From positions 1,240,001 through 1,304,000 of the forward strand of contig NC_037323.1 in the NCBI RefSeq assembly GCF_000143535.2: a stretch of DNA of 64,000 nt, written 5' to 3'. Below, piece by piece: positions 1 to 13,200 of the stretch; the stretch's first letter is position 1, and every line of letters starts with the position of its first letter. Below the pieces are notes generated by a model that saw only the letters and a program-made list of their open reading frames with translations, was not told the DNA's origin and did not search any database. This DNA comes from Botrytis cinerea B05.10 (Eukaryota > Ascomycota > Leotiomycetes > Helotiales > Sclerotiniaceae). A program made the translations under genes and the position numbers.

Positions 1-829
1 CATACCAGATGATAGCCACTTCCAGCATATCTCACAGTATGCGACCATTATGGGATGCAACCATTGTGGGATGCGATGGCGATCAAATGTCGAGTCAGTT
101 ATTCCTAGACGCTTTTTGGATGATCATCTGATCCTCTTTGTAAAGTTTTTAGGAAACTGTCGCAGCTCAGTATACGAGTTCTGGAGAGACCTGAAATTGT
201 GTAAGGGCTGTGTCACAACTTTCAACAGTTGATCGAATACCGTCAGGTTATTTGAGTGACTTGGCTTAAACATTTTCCCGTGTGCCTGTTTACATTAACA
301 CAGTTAAACTCTGAGGAACTCATACTGGTGCGTGCATCTTCTTGGCAGGTGGTTTCCGGAGTCCCCGCATTGGTTTTCCCAAGCCATGTTGTTTCTACCG
401 TCGGCTGTAGGTAAGGAAATGGACACCGATTTCTTCATGTACGATTCATGCGAGGTGCGGTAGTTCGTATGGTTCCTTAGAGGTTAAGGTTTATGTTTGG
501 TTAAGGTGGAGTCAAAGCAGCGGATAGACGGCACGGGGTTCTTAGCTGCCGGCCTCGCTAAACTGCCGAGTTTTGAAAGGTACAGAGCGCTCCAGATATC
601 GAAGAACGCCCCAAATGTTGCCAAATGGTGCAGATGGTGTTCTTCCGATTTCAGCTACAGCTAAAGTGTATCTAGTAGTATAGTGGCTCGAGAATAGTCA
701 GTGAAATCCGACATTCGAAAATTAAACTATTCAAATATAAGATACTAATAGCTTATTAAACTGTTCTTATAATGATACATCTCTAAAGAATCGAATTAAT
801 CTTAAAATTAATAATTACAGAGCTAATGG
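1..829. other. Unique left flank without a supported gene
   Basis: I see no convincing gene here. Base composition is balanced up to about 700 and becomes AT-rich after that. The only open frame (50-232, plus) is 60 codons long, with no motif and no splice context. From about 830 the sequence becomes alignable, inverted, with 29388-30300. Confidence 0.5.
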
Positions 830-1225
830 ATTCGTTGAAGCAAATGAAGTGGAAATGTACTCATGTAGTATATAATCATATATCTATATAGCAGATCATT
901 TTCATATTTGCAGATTCATAAAACCCCTTCTGATTGGTCATAAGTAATATGCCGATGCTAGGGTATGGTTGTTCCGGTCGGACAGAATGATAGGTTTCAC
1001 GAAATTCCTTCAATTCAATACACAACCTTAAAAAAAAAGAAAATTTGATTGGAAAAGAAGTAATTAGATCAAAGCAATTGAGAGCTTTCTAATAGTCTGA
1101 TTAGTTTTAGAATAAGCCCTATAATAATAATGGAATCAATTGGTTGAATTGAAAGGATCGATAAAGATGGATTTGAAGATATATTTGTAAGCAAATATAT
1201 AATACCTGAGACACAATTGCCTTAG
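830..1225 (-). repeat. Inverted repeat copy A, left part (interrupted by Gypsy nest)
   Basis: Read on the minus strand, this stretch matches about 29905-30300 on the plus strand. Shared blocks include the reverse complement of the CTCAGGTATTATATATTTGC segment at about 29931 and the AATCAATTGATTTTATT region at about 29985. Copy A keeps more C and G than copy B, so copy B has lost more by C-to-T type change. The repeat stops exactly at the Gypsy insertion (target duplication CTTAG at 1221-1225) and resumes at 21073. The left edge near 830 is approximate. The family is unknown and no ORF is visible. Confidence 0.7.
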
Positions 1226-1839
1226 TGTTACGGGAGCTGCCTCTAGGGTCACGTGGAAGTGTCTAGAGATCTCTCGAGGTGGTTTAGACTAAACTTCAAA
1301 TAGGAATTCGATAAGGTTGTAACTGATTGCAATTTTTATAACTATAATAATGAAATTAATAATTATTGTTTTGAGTATAAAGTTTTATATATAAGGAAAC
1401 CCATTCCTTTATATAGACTTTTGTATTTTATTATCCTATCAATCTCATTTATTAGAAGTGGTAGAAATAATAGGATCTCATTAATCCTATTGATAATAAT
1501 CGGTGGGATTAATAGGACAGCCTATTATATAATATCGATTTCTATATTTTCCTGTATTTTAATTTATCTTTTATTCTGAAACTAATCCTTTGGAATATTA
1601 CTAATATAACTTTATAAAAAGTTTACAAAATTATATTCAATATTTTTTAGAATTTATTATTCTAGGAATTGTATTTTATATTTTTAGAATATTCTATAAT
1701 TAATATTATATATATGCTTGAGGCTTTTTTTGGATATCTAGTATCCCTTAATATACTATAGTTGAATCATTGAGGTCTATAATATCATTATAATCTATAT
1801 ATTAATAATTCTATAGTTTGTTATTAATCCATTATAATA
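1226..1839 (-). repeat. 3' LTR of outermost Gypsy element
   Basis: This 614-bp LTR begins TGTTACGGGAGC and ends in a mutated version of GTAACA. Its first 80-100 bp are nearly unmutated, whereas the rest is strongly AT-shifted compared with the partner at 20459-21072. It is followed at 1840 by CTATCCCTTT, the complement of the polypurine tract. Together with the other LTR it fixes the minus orientation. Confidence 0.88.
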
Positions 1840-1939
1840 CTATCCCTTTCTTAACTTAATACTTATTTTAAGCATTTATATTAATACATTTTCCTATTTG
1901 ATTATTTTATTTATAATATTTGTAATATCCATTATTTAT

Positions 1940-2495
1940 ATTTCCAAATCTATTATTAATCATTAAAATATTTATTTTCGTTTTAAAGAAAAAGGTGTCA
2001 TTATATTTTACAAATATAGTTGATATTTGAAAAAAAACCTTAAATACTGAATTTTTCTAAATACTATATATTATAATAAATATATAAAAAGTATAAATAA
2101 TAATCATTATAATGTATACAACCATTCTATTAATAATTAGTCTTGTATTAATTCCGAAAAAGACTGTCTTCATTACAAAAAGGAAAAAGCTATAACCAAG
2201 ATTTTTCGATTTTATTATCAATAATAAGTTTTGTAAAAAAAAAACTAGGAAAATATTTCAATATAATCTTTATACAATTGAAACTCTTAAAAAATTTGAA
2301 ATTGAAAAATAATAATTAAAGAATAAATGTATTAAAAAAGAGAAGAAATAAGTTTCTAATTCTTTTATTATTATTAATAATAAATCCTTTACTTTTGATT
2401 TTTTGTTGTTTTTATTATTTGATATTAAGATTAAGGTTTTATTAATAGATATGAATATTTTAAATAAAATGTTTATAACTTTTCAAAATAGTTGA
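1940..2495 (+). pseudogene. Decayed antisense ORF of outermost Gypsy element
   Basis: This is the counterpart of the antisense Zn2Cys6-like ORF of the intact element (15011-15586). Because the host element is reversed, the relic reads on the plus strand. The C-terminal end is recognisable: the bases around 2470-2495 correspond to the last codons of the intact ORF, up to a TGA. Upstream the match is badly eroded and the start near 1940 is a rough estimate. It shows that the antisense ORF was already present in this older copy. Confidence 0.5.
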
Positions 2496-5400
2496 GATTT
2501 TTTTTGAATTTTTATATATTTTTTGAATATAAATAGTCTAATTATTTAATCAAATATTTGATTTTGTTTTTGATATATTTGCAGTCTAATATTGTTTCGA
2601 TATTGTATATAGCATTTGAATTGATTGATTCAATTTTTATAAATAATATATTTGATATTTCTAATAATACTAATTTAAATAAGGATATATAAAATACTAA
2701 ATAGATATTTATTATATTTAATAATTTCAATTAATAATTAACTATTTTTATTATCTTATCAATCTTAAATAGTTCTAGTTTTTTGTAATCGAGTTTATTA
2801 TTTGATTTTTTGGTTTTGATATTTCATTATAGCAAATAAACTTTATCCTCTTTTTTAAATATAAGTTTTATATTACATTTTATATTATAATACACTATTA
2901 TTTTGAAAAATATAAATCTTAAATCAAAAACCAATTACTTTTGAAGATCTTTCAATTATTCGATTTGTATTATTATTGATTTAACATTAACTTTTTATAA
3001 TATTAGGATTTTATATATTTATAAATTAAATCCAAAATTAGTTTGTACTGATATAATTTTTGTAGTTTTTGTTTCCGATATATTGTATATGAATTATATT
3101 ATAAATAATAATTTTATTTAATTGTTTTATTGATAATTTATATAATATTTAAGATATACTTTTATTATTTGATTGATTTTTTCTATTTGATTATTTATTT
3201 ATGGATGAAAAGATATCGATAGCTTTCTTTTAATATCTATAAGTGTTAATAAGGTAATCCAGAATTTTAAAATAAAAAGCTTATTTTAATTCAAGATTAT
3301 CTTATTTAATATTTTGTATATGCTTATTATAATCCTTAGAAATATATATATTAATTATTTAGTATTCTATATTTCCTTGAATAATATTATATATATAAAT
3401 TTCATTAGTCTATTTATTATATTAAATATTGTATTATATTCAATTCTTATAATAAAATCCTTTAAAAGTAATAATTTGATTATAAAATCCTATATAATAG
3501 ATTTCCATAGTTGAAAAGGTATATTTAAAATTTGAAGCTAATTATATGGAATATATTGTAATAATTTGTTTTATATATAAATATTATAATTTCTAATAAC
3601 TTCTTCAATTATTGTTTTTATTTATAGGAAATAATTGATTCCCTATATTCTTATAAATGTTCTTACAATTCCTTAATATCTATATATCAGCAATTTATAT
3701 TATTTCATTACAAATTCCTTAATCATTTGATTCAGAATGTATACTTTTCTATAAAAATATATAATATTATTTTCTATAATAAATCCTGGTTTTATTGTTT
3801 TATATATATATAGCAATAGCATTCTTGTTGTAATATAATTGAATCTATTTCTTAAGATAATTGTTTTTTAATAAATATATTATTATAAATTATAATATAT
3901 TGTAAATCAATAATTCATTATATTTTTTGAATATAGTATATAATTTATATATTTTGTTTTCTTGATATTCTAATTTTCAATTAAAAATATCGATTTTAGT
4001 ATTTTCTAATCCTTTAATATATGAAATTTTAAAATTGTAATTAATTATAATCTTTGATTATTTGATTTATCATTTATTTAATTATTTTATTATAATAAAA
4101 TAAATCAAATTCTTATAATTTATATATATCTATATTATATATTTCAATTCTTTTAAATATATTTATTATCTTTTAAATATATTAATTATTATTAATAATT
4201 TTTTGTTATATATTTTGTAATATAATTTAACTAATAATAGTTTTCAAAAATAGAATATAATTAATTGATATTTTTTATTCTGTTTCAATTAATTTAGAAT
4301 TATTTTTATAATGAAATTTGAAGAGTTCGTTTTTATTATAATTTCTTTTTTTAAATTAAAAATCAATAATATTGATTCTTTTATTATTACTTTCTTAAAT
4401 ATATCAAATGACTTTTATATTTTGATAATCTATTTAAAGTTTCTTTAATCTTTTCTAATTAATATAATCAAAGATATAATAATTCCTAAATAATTTTCAA
4501 TAAATCTTTTATAAAAATTAATAAATTCTAAAAAGGATTATATTTTCTTAATTATAATTGATTGCTTCTATTTGAGTATTATTTTAATCTTGTTTTTATT
4601 TATTTTAAACTTTTAATTTGATATAATGAATTCCAAGAATTCTGTTTTTATAATATAGAATTTATATTTGTTTAATTTATATAACAAATCTGCTTTAAAT
4701 AAACTTTCAAAGATATTACTAATATTTTTAATATATTGAATTTTATTATTTGAATATATTAAAATATTATTCAAATAATATATATAATAAATACTCAAAT
4801 ATTATAATAATATATTATTTATAAATTTTATAAAAATAATTAGTATATTAATTAATCTGAATAATATAATTTGATATTTGTATAATCTATATCTTATTTT
4901 AAAAACGGTTTTTCATTTTTCGTCTTCCTTTATTTTAATCAAATGATGATTATTATATAAATTCATTTTGATGAATATTATAGTTCTGCCTAATCGATTT
5001 TTTAATTCTATAATTAATAAAAATAAATATCAATTCTTTTTAATAAATATATTAAGCTTTTTATAATTTATAATTAATTTATCGGGTTCATTTTTTTTAG
5101 ATATTTATATAATTGGATTAACTATTTGGGATACAAATTCTCTAATTTATCCTTTAGTTAAATTATTATTAATATATTTTCTAAATCTTTTTAATTTATT
5201 AATTAATATTAAATAAATTGGAATATATATAAACATTTTACCTTTCTTCAATATTATTTTATAATTCTATAACTTATATTTCAATAAAGTTTTATAAATT
5301 TCAAATTCTTTAAAAATATATTTATATTTCTTATATTATTTTAATATTATAAATCTTTTTTTTATTTTAATTATAATTTTGTATTATATTATTAGCTTTT

Positions 5401-5847
5401 ATATTTATAAAGGAAATATATTAATCTTTACTTTTAATAAAAAACCCTAAATTGAATATTCTATATTATTGAAATTATTTATATTCAATTCTTTTTAATA
5501 TATATTATATTTTGCAAATACTTTTAATATATTTTTATAATCGCTTTTATATTAATCAAATATTACAATTCCTTATATCCAATTTATTTTCAAATTATAT
5601 ATTTTCAATTATAATATTTCTAAAATAATCTATTATTGATTTAATAATATAATATCAAATTATATAATCTTTATATACTAGATTATATTTATTTATATTA
5701 AAATTATCTCCTACAAAATTTTTCCATCAAACCCTACTAGCTATCTATTAATTAATTATAATCAATAAAGATATTGTTTTATTTGAAATAATATTTCCAA
5801 ATATTTTACTACTTTTAATATAATAAAATTTCCTATAGCTTCTAAAT

Positions 5848-6421
5848 TGTTACGACGGATTAGTAACAGGCTGTCGAATCACCAACGTATAGGCTATAAT
5901 GATATTATAGGCCTCAGTGATTCAGCTATAGTATACCAGGGGATATTAGGCATCCAAGGAAAGCCTCAAGCATATATATAATATTAGTTATAAGATATCC
6001 TAGAAACATAGGATATAGTTTCTAGAACAATAGATCCTAGAAAATACTGAGTATAACTTTACAAACTTTTTGTAAAGTTATATTAATAAGATCCTAAAAG
6101 ATTAGTTCCAAAACAAAATAATAAGCTAGGATATTAAGAATTACAGGATTAATATTTTATAATGAATAGCTCAAAAACGATAGTATTTCAGAAGCAATCG
6201 GCTATTCTAACTATTTAAATAAAATGAAAATTTATATAAAAGAATGGATTTTATTATAATATAGAGTTTTATATTTAAAAATAATTATTAATTTTATTAT
6301 TATAATTATAAGAATTACAATTAATTATAATCTTATTGAATTTCTATTTGAAATTTAGTTTAAATCATTTCAAAAGATTTTTAAATATTTTTATATGATT
6401 TTAGAGGTAGTTTCTGTAATA
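5848..6421 (+). repeat. 5' LTR of middle Gypsy element
   Basis: A 574-bp LTR starting TGTTACGACGGATTAG and ending in a mutated GTAATA. The first about 150 bp are nearly unmutated, and AT-shift rises towards the element interior. The last about 190 bp correspond to the R-U5 part of the inner element's LTR. Confidence 0.88.
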
Positions 6422-9400
6422 TTTTGAACATTATTTCTATTTCAAATACTAATTCGATAATCAATCGCTAATATGGTATTTAGAGATACTATTATAAATC
6501 AATTTACTAGAAATATCAATAATATTAAAATGATTGATATTTTAAAGGAGATTATTATTAACAAAACTTTAAAAATCGCCTTACCAAATAAATACCAAGG
6601 TAATTAATAAGAGCTTGATACTTTCCTTTTACAATTTGAAATCTATTTTCGATTTAATAAGAATAAATTCATTATTAAAGAATTCAAAAGTATATAAGCT
6701 ATATTATATCTTCGAGATAAAACGATTAAATAAATTCAATTATATTTGTGTAATTATTTTGAATATAATGATAAGGATTGTATGCAATTTATCTAAACAA
6801 TTTTTAATAGTTTTGAAGAATTTAAAATAGAGATTTATAAAATCTTTGGAAATTCCAATGAGTTAGAGATAGTGAAACATAAGATCTTCAATCTCAAGTA
6901 GATAGAATTAGTATTGAAATATACTATGGAATTTCAAAGATATATTGAAACAATCAAATAAAACGAAATCGCTATTATAAATTATTATTGTAAAGAACTC
7001 AAATCAAAAGTCAGATTAGAATTAAAAAGATTTGTTGAGAGTATAGATTTGAATAATTTAATTCAGGATTCTATTGAATTAGATAATCGTTTTTATAAAT
7101 ATCAATAAAGTTAAAGATTATATAAATCTTAAGGAAATTAAAAACAAAAATATTATTGTAAGAATGAGGATAGATTATGTTACAATTTATAAAGATATAA
7201 AGATCTTATGGAATTAGATATTATATATTATATAAATAGAAATAATAATTTAGAAAAGAGATAAAGATAAAAAAACAATTTATATTTTGAATATGGAAAA
7301 GCAAGGTATTGAGTAGTAGATTATTGAAGTAAGAAGATAAAAGGAAAAAGGGGTAACTTCAAATCTAAATTTGGTAAGGGCTAATTTAATACTATTTTTG
7401 TAATTCTAGAAAATCTAATTAAATTTGAAAATACTGAGATTTTTATTATTAAAGAATTCCAGCAATTATTAAAGGAATTATTATAAAATCAAAAGAATAT
7501 AAATGTAATAGATTTATAAAAACAAAAGTATTATAAAACCCTAATATTCTCTATAATAGAAGAAAGTTATTAGGATGAGGTAAAAGCAGATTATATTATA
7601 ATGAATTGGATAGCCTATTATAATGAATTCTACAGAATCTATTAATCAAATAAAAAAGTAATTGGATAGTTCTCTAAGAAAAGAAAAACAAAAAATTATT
7701 AGAATAATGTAATATATAAGGATTTAATTTCAAATATAATTTTATAAAAAGTTTGTAAAGTTGTTCAACAATTAAATACTATAGGATAGACAGAACAGAT
7801 ATACTGCAAGATTTAAATAAATAGATATATATAATTAGTTATGATAGATTTAGGGGTTATAGGAAATTTTATTGTATCAAAAGCTACAAAGTACTTGGAA
7901 ATATTATTTCAGATAAAACAATACCCCTATCAATTGTAGTTAGTTGATAAATAGCTAGTAGAATTTAATGGAAAGATTTTGCAAGAGATAATTCTAATAT
8001 AAATAAGTATAATTTAATATATAAAGGTTATATAATTTGATATTATATTATTAAATTAATAATAGATTATTTTAGAAATGTTATAATTGAAGGTATATAA
8101 TTTGAAAATAAATTGGATATAAGGAATTGTAATATTTGATTAATATAAAAGTAATTATAAGGATATATTAGAAGTATTTGTGAGATATAATATATATTAA
8201 AAAGAATTGAATATAAATAATATTGATAATGTAGGATATTTAATTCGGGATTCTTTATTAAAAGTAAAGGCTAATATATTTCCTTTATAAATGTAGAAAC
8301 CAATAATATGGTATGAAATTATAATCGAGATAAAAAAAAGGTCTATGATATTAGAATAGTATAAGAAATATAAATATATTTTTAAAGAATTAAGGATTTA
8401 TAAAGCTTTATTAAAATATAAGTTATAAGATTATAAAATAATATTAAAAGAAGGCAAAATGTTTGTATATATTTCAATTTATTTAATATTAATTGATAAG
8501 TTAAAAAGATTTAGAGAATATATTAATAATAATTTAATTAAAAGATAGATTAGGGAATCTATATTTTAAATAGCCAATCCAATTATATAAATATTCAAAA
8601 AAAATAGATCTTATAGATTAATTATAGATTATAAAAAGCTTAATATATTTATTAAAAAGAATCGATATTCATTTTTATTAATTATAAAATTAAAAGATTG
8701 ATTAAACAAAACTACAATATTTATTAAAATGGATTTATATAATAATTACTATTTAATTAAAATAAAGGAAAACAAAGAATGGAAAACCACTTTCAAAATA
8801 AAATATAGATTATACAAATATCAAATTATACTATTCAAATTAACCAATATACTAATTATTTTCATAAAATTTATAAACAATATATTATTATAATATTTGG
8901 ATACTTGTTATATATACTATTTAAATGATATTCTAATATATTCAAATAATAAGATTCAATATATTAAAAATATTAGTAATATCTTTAAAAACCTATTTAA
9001 AATAGATTTACTATATAAATCAAATAAATGCAAATTTCATATTATAAAAACAGAATTCTTAAAATTCATTATATCAAACCAAAAGCTTAGAATAAGTAAA
9101 AACAAAATTAAAACAATATTCAAATAAAAACAGCCAATCATAATTAAGAGAATATAATCTTTTTTAGGATTTGTTAACTTCTATAAAAGATTTATTAAAA
9201 ATTATTTAGGGATTATTATATTCTTAATTATATTAATTAAAAAAAATTAAGGAAACTTTAAATGGATTACTAAAGTATAGAAATCATTCAATATATTTAA
9301 ACAAATAATAACAAAAGAATTAATACTATTGACTTTTGATTTAAAAAAAGAAATCATAATAAAAACGAACTCTTCAGATTTTATTATAAAAATAATTTTA

Positions 9401-9816
9401 AATCAATTCAATTAAAATAAAAAATACTAGCTAATTATATTCTATTTTTAAAAACTATTATTAACTGAATTGAATTATAAAATATATAATAAAGAATTAT
9501 TGATAATAATTAATATATTTAAAAAATAATGAATATATTTAAAAGAATTGAAATATATAATATAGATATATATAAATTATAAAAATTTGATTTATTTTAT
9601 TATAATAAAATAATTAAATAAATAATAGGTTAAATAATTGAAGATTATAATTAATTACAATTTCAGAATTTCTGTTACGGAGGTACCCGCACCGCAACAT
9701 GGATTATAAGATAAACCTAAGGCCTTGGTGTTGGAACCTACGAAAACAGCACTGTAGGGACAGTTGAATTAAAGGGTAACTAAAGATAGCAGTAACCGAA
9801 TCAATAAGCAATGATT

Positions 9817-9838
9817 AAAAGATAGGTACCTATCTTTT
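9817..9838. promoter_or_regulatory. 22-bp perfect palindrome in U3
   Basis: The sequence is AAAAGATAGGT followed directly by its reverse complement, with no spacer. An identical copy lies at 15831-15852 in the other LTR. It lies upstream of the TATA box. It could bind a dimeric regulator or fold as a hairpin in read-through RNA; the function is not known. Confidence 0.6.
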
Positions 9839-10041
9839 GTTGGCACCTACCCTACAGTAGGCACAGGAGGGATAGCGGTTATAGGTTATCTAGTAAGCAC
9901 AGGTTAGATAAGCAGTAGTATCATGTAGGTCACGGGGCAAGTGTCACGTGATGGATAGACAGGATAGGCAGGCTATCCAGGCTATCCGTGGATAGACAGG
10001 ATAGACAGTCTACCCAAGCTATCCAGACGAGAACGAAGGTC

Positions 10042-10048
10042 TATATAA
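10042..10048 (+). promoter_or_regulatory. LTR TATA box (TATATAA)
   Basis: TATATAA lies in the LTR, followed by GGGAATGGG. The usual 25-35 nt spacing would start the genomic RNA at about 10068-10080, just before the GTGCTCAA motif at 10080-10087. The same box lies in the 3' LTR about 6 kb downstream, where it would drive transcription outwards. Confidence 0.6.
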
Positions 10049-10230
10049 GGGAATGGGTTTCATTACAATGTAGAGCTTCGTGCTCAAGAACAATCATTAG
10101 TTTCATTACTATAGTTACGAGAATTGCAACCAGTTACAACCTTATTGAATTCCTACTTGAAGTCTAGTCTAAACCACCTCGAGAGATCTCTAGACACTTC
10201 CACGTGACCCTAGAGGCAGCTCCCGTAACA

Positions 10231-10243
10231 CTTTGAGCACCAT
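10231..10243 (+). other. Primer-binding site, self-priming type (proposed)
   Basis: The sequence after the 5' LTR is CTTTGAGCACC. It lacks the TGG that pairs with a tRNA 3' CCA end. Instead TTGAGCAC (10233-10240) is the exact complement of GTGCTCAA at 10080-10087, close to the predicted 5' end of the transcript. Self-priming by the RNA's own 5' end is established for Tf1 and related chromoviruses; applying it here is inference. Confidence 0.5.
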
Positions 10244-10281
10244 TTCTGCTTCAAGTACCGATTCGATAACCAACCGCTAAT

Positions 10282-13200
10282 ATGGCATCCAGAGCCACCG
10301 CCACAGGTCAGTCTACCGGAGATACCAACGACATCGAGATGACCGATGCCCCAAAGGAGATCACTATCAACGAAACACTTAAGATCGCCTTACCAGACAA
10401 GTACCAAGGTAGTCGACAAGAGCTCGATACTTTCCTCTTACAACTTGAGATCTACTTCCGATTCAATGAAGACAAGTTCACTACCAAGGAATCCAAGAGC
10501 ATATGGGCTGCATCATACCTCCGAGGTGAAGCAACCAAATGGATTCAACCATATTTGCGCGACTATTTCGAGCATGACGATAAGGATCGCATGCAACCCA
10601 CCCGAACAATCTTCAATAGTTTTGAAGGATTTAAGACAGAGATTCGTAGAATCTTCGGAAATTCCAACGAGTTAGAGGTAGCGGAAGATAAGATCTTCAA
10701 CCTCAAGCAGACAGGATCAGCATTGAAATATGCTACGGAATTTCGAAGATATGCTGGAACAACCAAGTGGGACGAAATCGCTATCATGAGTCACTACCGT
10801 AAGGGACTCAAACCAGAAGTCAGACTAGAGTTAGAAAGATCTGCCGAGAGTACAGATCTGAACGATCTAATTCAGGACTCCATCGAATCAGATGATCGTC
10901 TCTATAGATATCGACAAAGCCAAAGATCATACAAACCCCAAGGAAACCAAAAGCAAGGGCGTTACCGCAAGAATGAGGGTAGACCACGTTACAATCCACA
11001 GAGATACGGAGACCCCATGGAACTAGACGCCACGCACTACACAAACGGGAACGATGACTCAGAAAAGAGACGAAGACGAGAAAACAACTTATGCTTTGAA
11101 TGTGGAAAAGCAGGGCACCGAGCAGTAGACTGCCGAAGCAAGAAGACAGGAGGAAAAAGGGGCAACTTCAAACCTAAGTTCGGCAAGGGCCAACTTAACG
11201 CCACCTTTGCCATCTCAGAAAACTCAACTAAAACCGAAAATACTGAGACTTTCACCGTTGAGGAATTTCAGCAATTACTAAAGGAATTACCACGAAATAA
11301 AGAGGGCATGAATGCAATAGACTTATGGGAACAAGAGTATTACAGAACCCCAACACCCTCTGTGACAGAAGAAAGTCACCAGGACGAGGCAGAAGCGGAC
11401 CACGCCACGATGAGCTGGACAGCTTGCTATGATGAATTCTGCGGAATCCATCGATCAGATAAAGAAGCAACCGGATGGTTCCCCAAGAAAAGGAAGACGA
11501 AGAACCATCAGAATAATGTAACATGCGAGGATTTAACTCCCAATATAACTTCGCAAGAAGTTCGCAAAGTTACCCAGCAGTTGAATGCTACGGGACAGGC
11601 AGGACAAGTGTACTGCAAGGTCCAGATAAATGGACACATACAATCAGCCATGATAGATTCAGGGGCTACAGGAAATTTTATTGCACCAGAAGCTGCAAAG
11701 TACTTGGAAATACCACTTCAAACGAAACAACATCCCTACCGATTGCAGTTAGTTGACGGACAGCTAGCAGGGTCTGACGGAAAGATTTCGCAGGAGACAA
11801 TCCCAGTACGAATGGGCATAACCCAACATACAGAGGTTATACAGCTTGACGTTGTGCCATTGGGCCAACAACAGATCATCTTAGGAATGCCATGGTTGAA
11901 GGCACATAATCCGAAAATAGATTGGGCACAAGGAATTGTGACATTTGATCAGTGCAAAAGCGGTCACAGGGACACGCTAGAGGCGTCCGCGAGACGTAAC
12001 ACGCGCCAAGGGGAGTTGAACGCGAACAACACCGGCGACGTAGGACACCCAGTCCAGGGTCCTCCATTAAGAGCGAAGGCCAGTACACCTCCTCTACAAA
12101 TGCAGAAGCCAACGACACGGCACGAAATCGCAATCGAGGCAAAAGAAAGGCCTACGATACCAGAACAGTACAAGAAATATGAACATGTTTTCAAAGAACC
12201 AGGGATCCATGAGGCTTTACCGGAACACAAGCCATGGGATCATGAGATAATATTGGAGGAAGGCAAGATGCCTGTGCACACCCCAATTTATTCAATGTCA
12301 GCCGATGAGTTAAAAAGGCTCAGAGAATACATCGACGACAATTTAGCCAAGGGATGGATCAGGGAATCCGCGTCCCAAGTGGCCAGTCCAACTATGTGGG
12401 TACCCAAGAAGGATGGACCCGATAGACTAGTTGTAGACTATAGAAAGCTTAACGCACTCACTAAGAAGGATCGATATCCACTTCCATTAGCTACGGAATT
12501 AAGAGATCGATTAGGCGGAGCTACGATATTCACCAAGATGGACCTACGTAATGGTTACCACTTGATCAGAATGAAGGAAGGCGAAGAATGGAAAACCGCT
12601 TTCAAAACAAGATACGGGCTATACGAGTACCAAGTTATGCCATTCGGGCTAACCAACGCACCAGCTACTTTCATGAGGCTTATGAACAATGTGTTGTCAC
12701 AATATTTGGATACTTGCTGTATATGCTACTTGGACGACATCCTAGTATATTCAAACAACAAGGTTCAACACATTAAGGACGTTAGCAACATCCTCGAAAG
12801 TCTATCCAAAGCAGACTTGCTGTGCAAACCAAGCAAATGCGAATTCCATGTCACAGAAACAGAATTCTTGGGATTCACCGTATCAAGCCAAGGGCTCAAG
12901 ATGAGCAAAGACAAGGTTAAGGCAGTGCTCGAATGGAAGCAGCCGACCACAATCAAGGAAGTACAATCCTTTCTAGGATTTGTCAACTTCTATAGAAGAT
13001 TTATCAAGGGTTATTCAGGGATTACTACACCCTTGACCACGTTAACCAGAAAAGATCAAGGAAGCTTCGAATGGACTGCCAAAGCACAGGAGTCATTCGA
13101 TACACTCAAACAAGCAGTGGCAGAAGAACCAATACTGTTGACTTTTGACCCAGAGAAAGAAATCATAGTGGAAACGGATTCCTCAGATTTCGCTATAGGA

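Larger units (their letters stand above)
9673..10230 (+). repeat. 5' LTR of intact Gypsy element
   Basis: A 558-bp LTR running from TGTTACGGAGG to CCCGTAACA. U3 holds a 22-bp perfect palindrome centred on GGTACC (9817-9838) and a run of related GGATAGACAGGATAG units at about 9953-10025. A TATA box follows at 10042-10048. The last about 190 bp match the other two elements' LTRs, whereas the U3 part does not. Confidence 0.93.
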
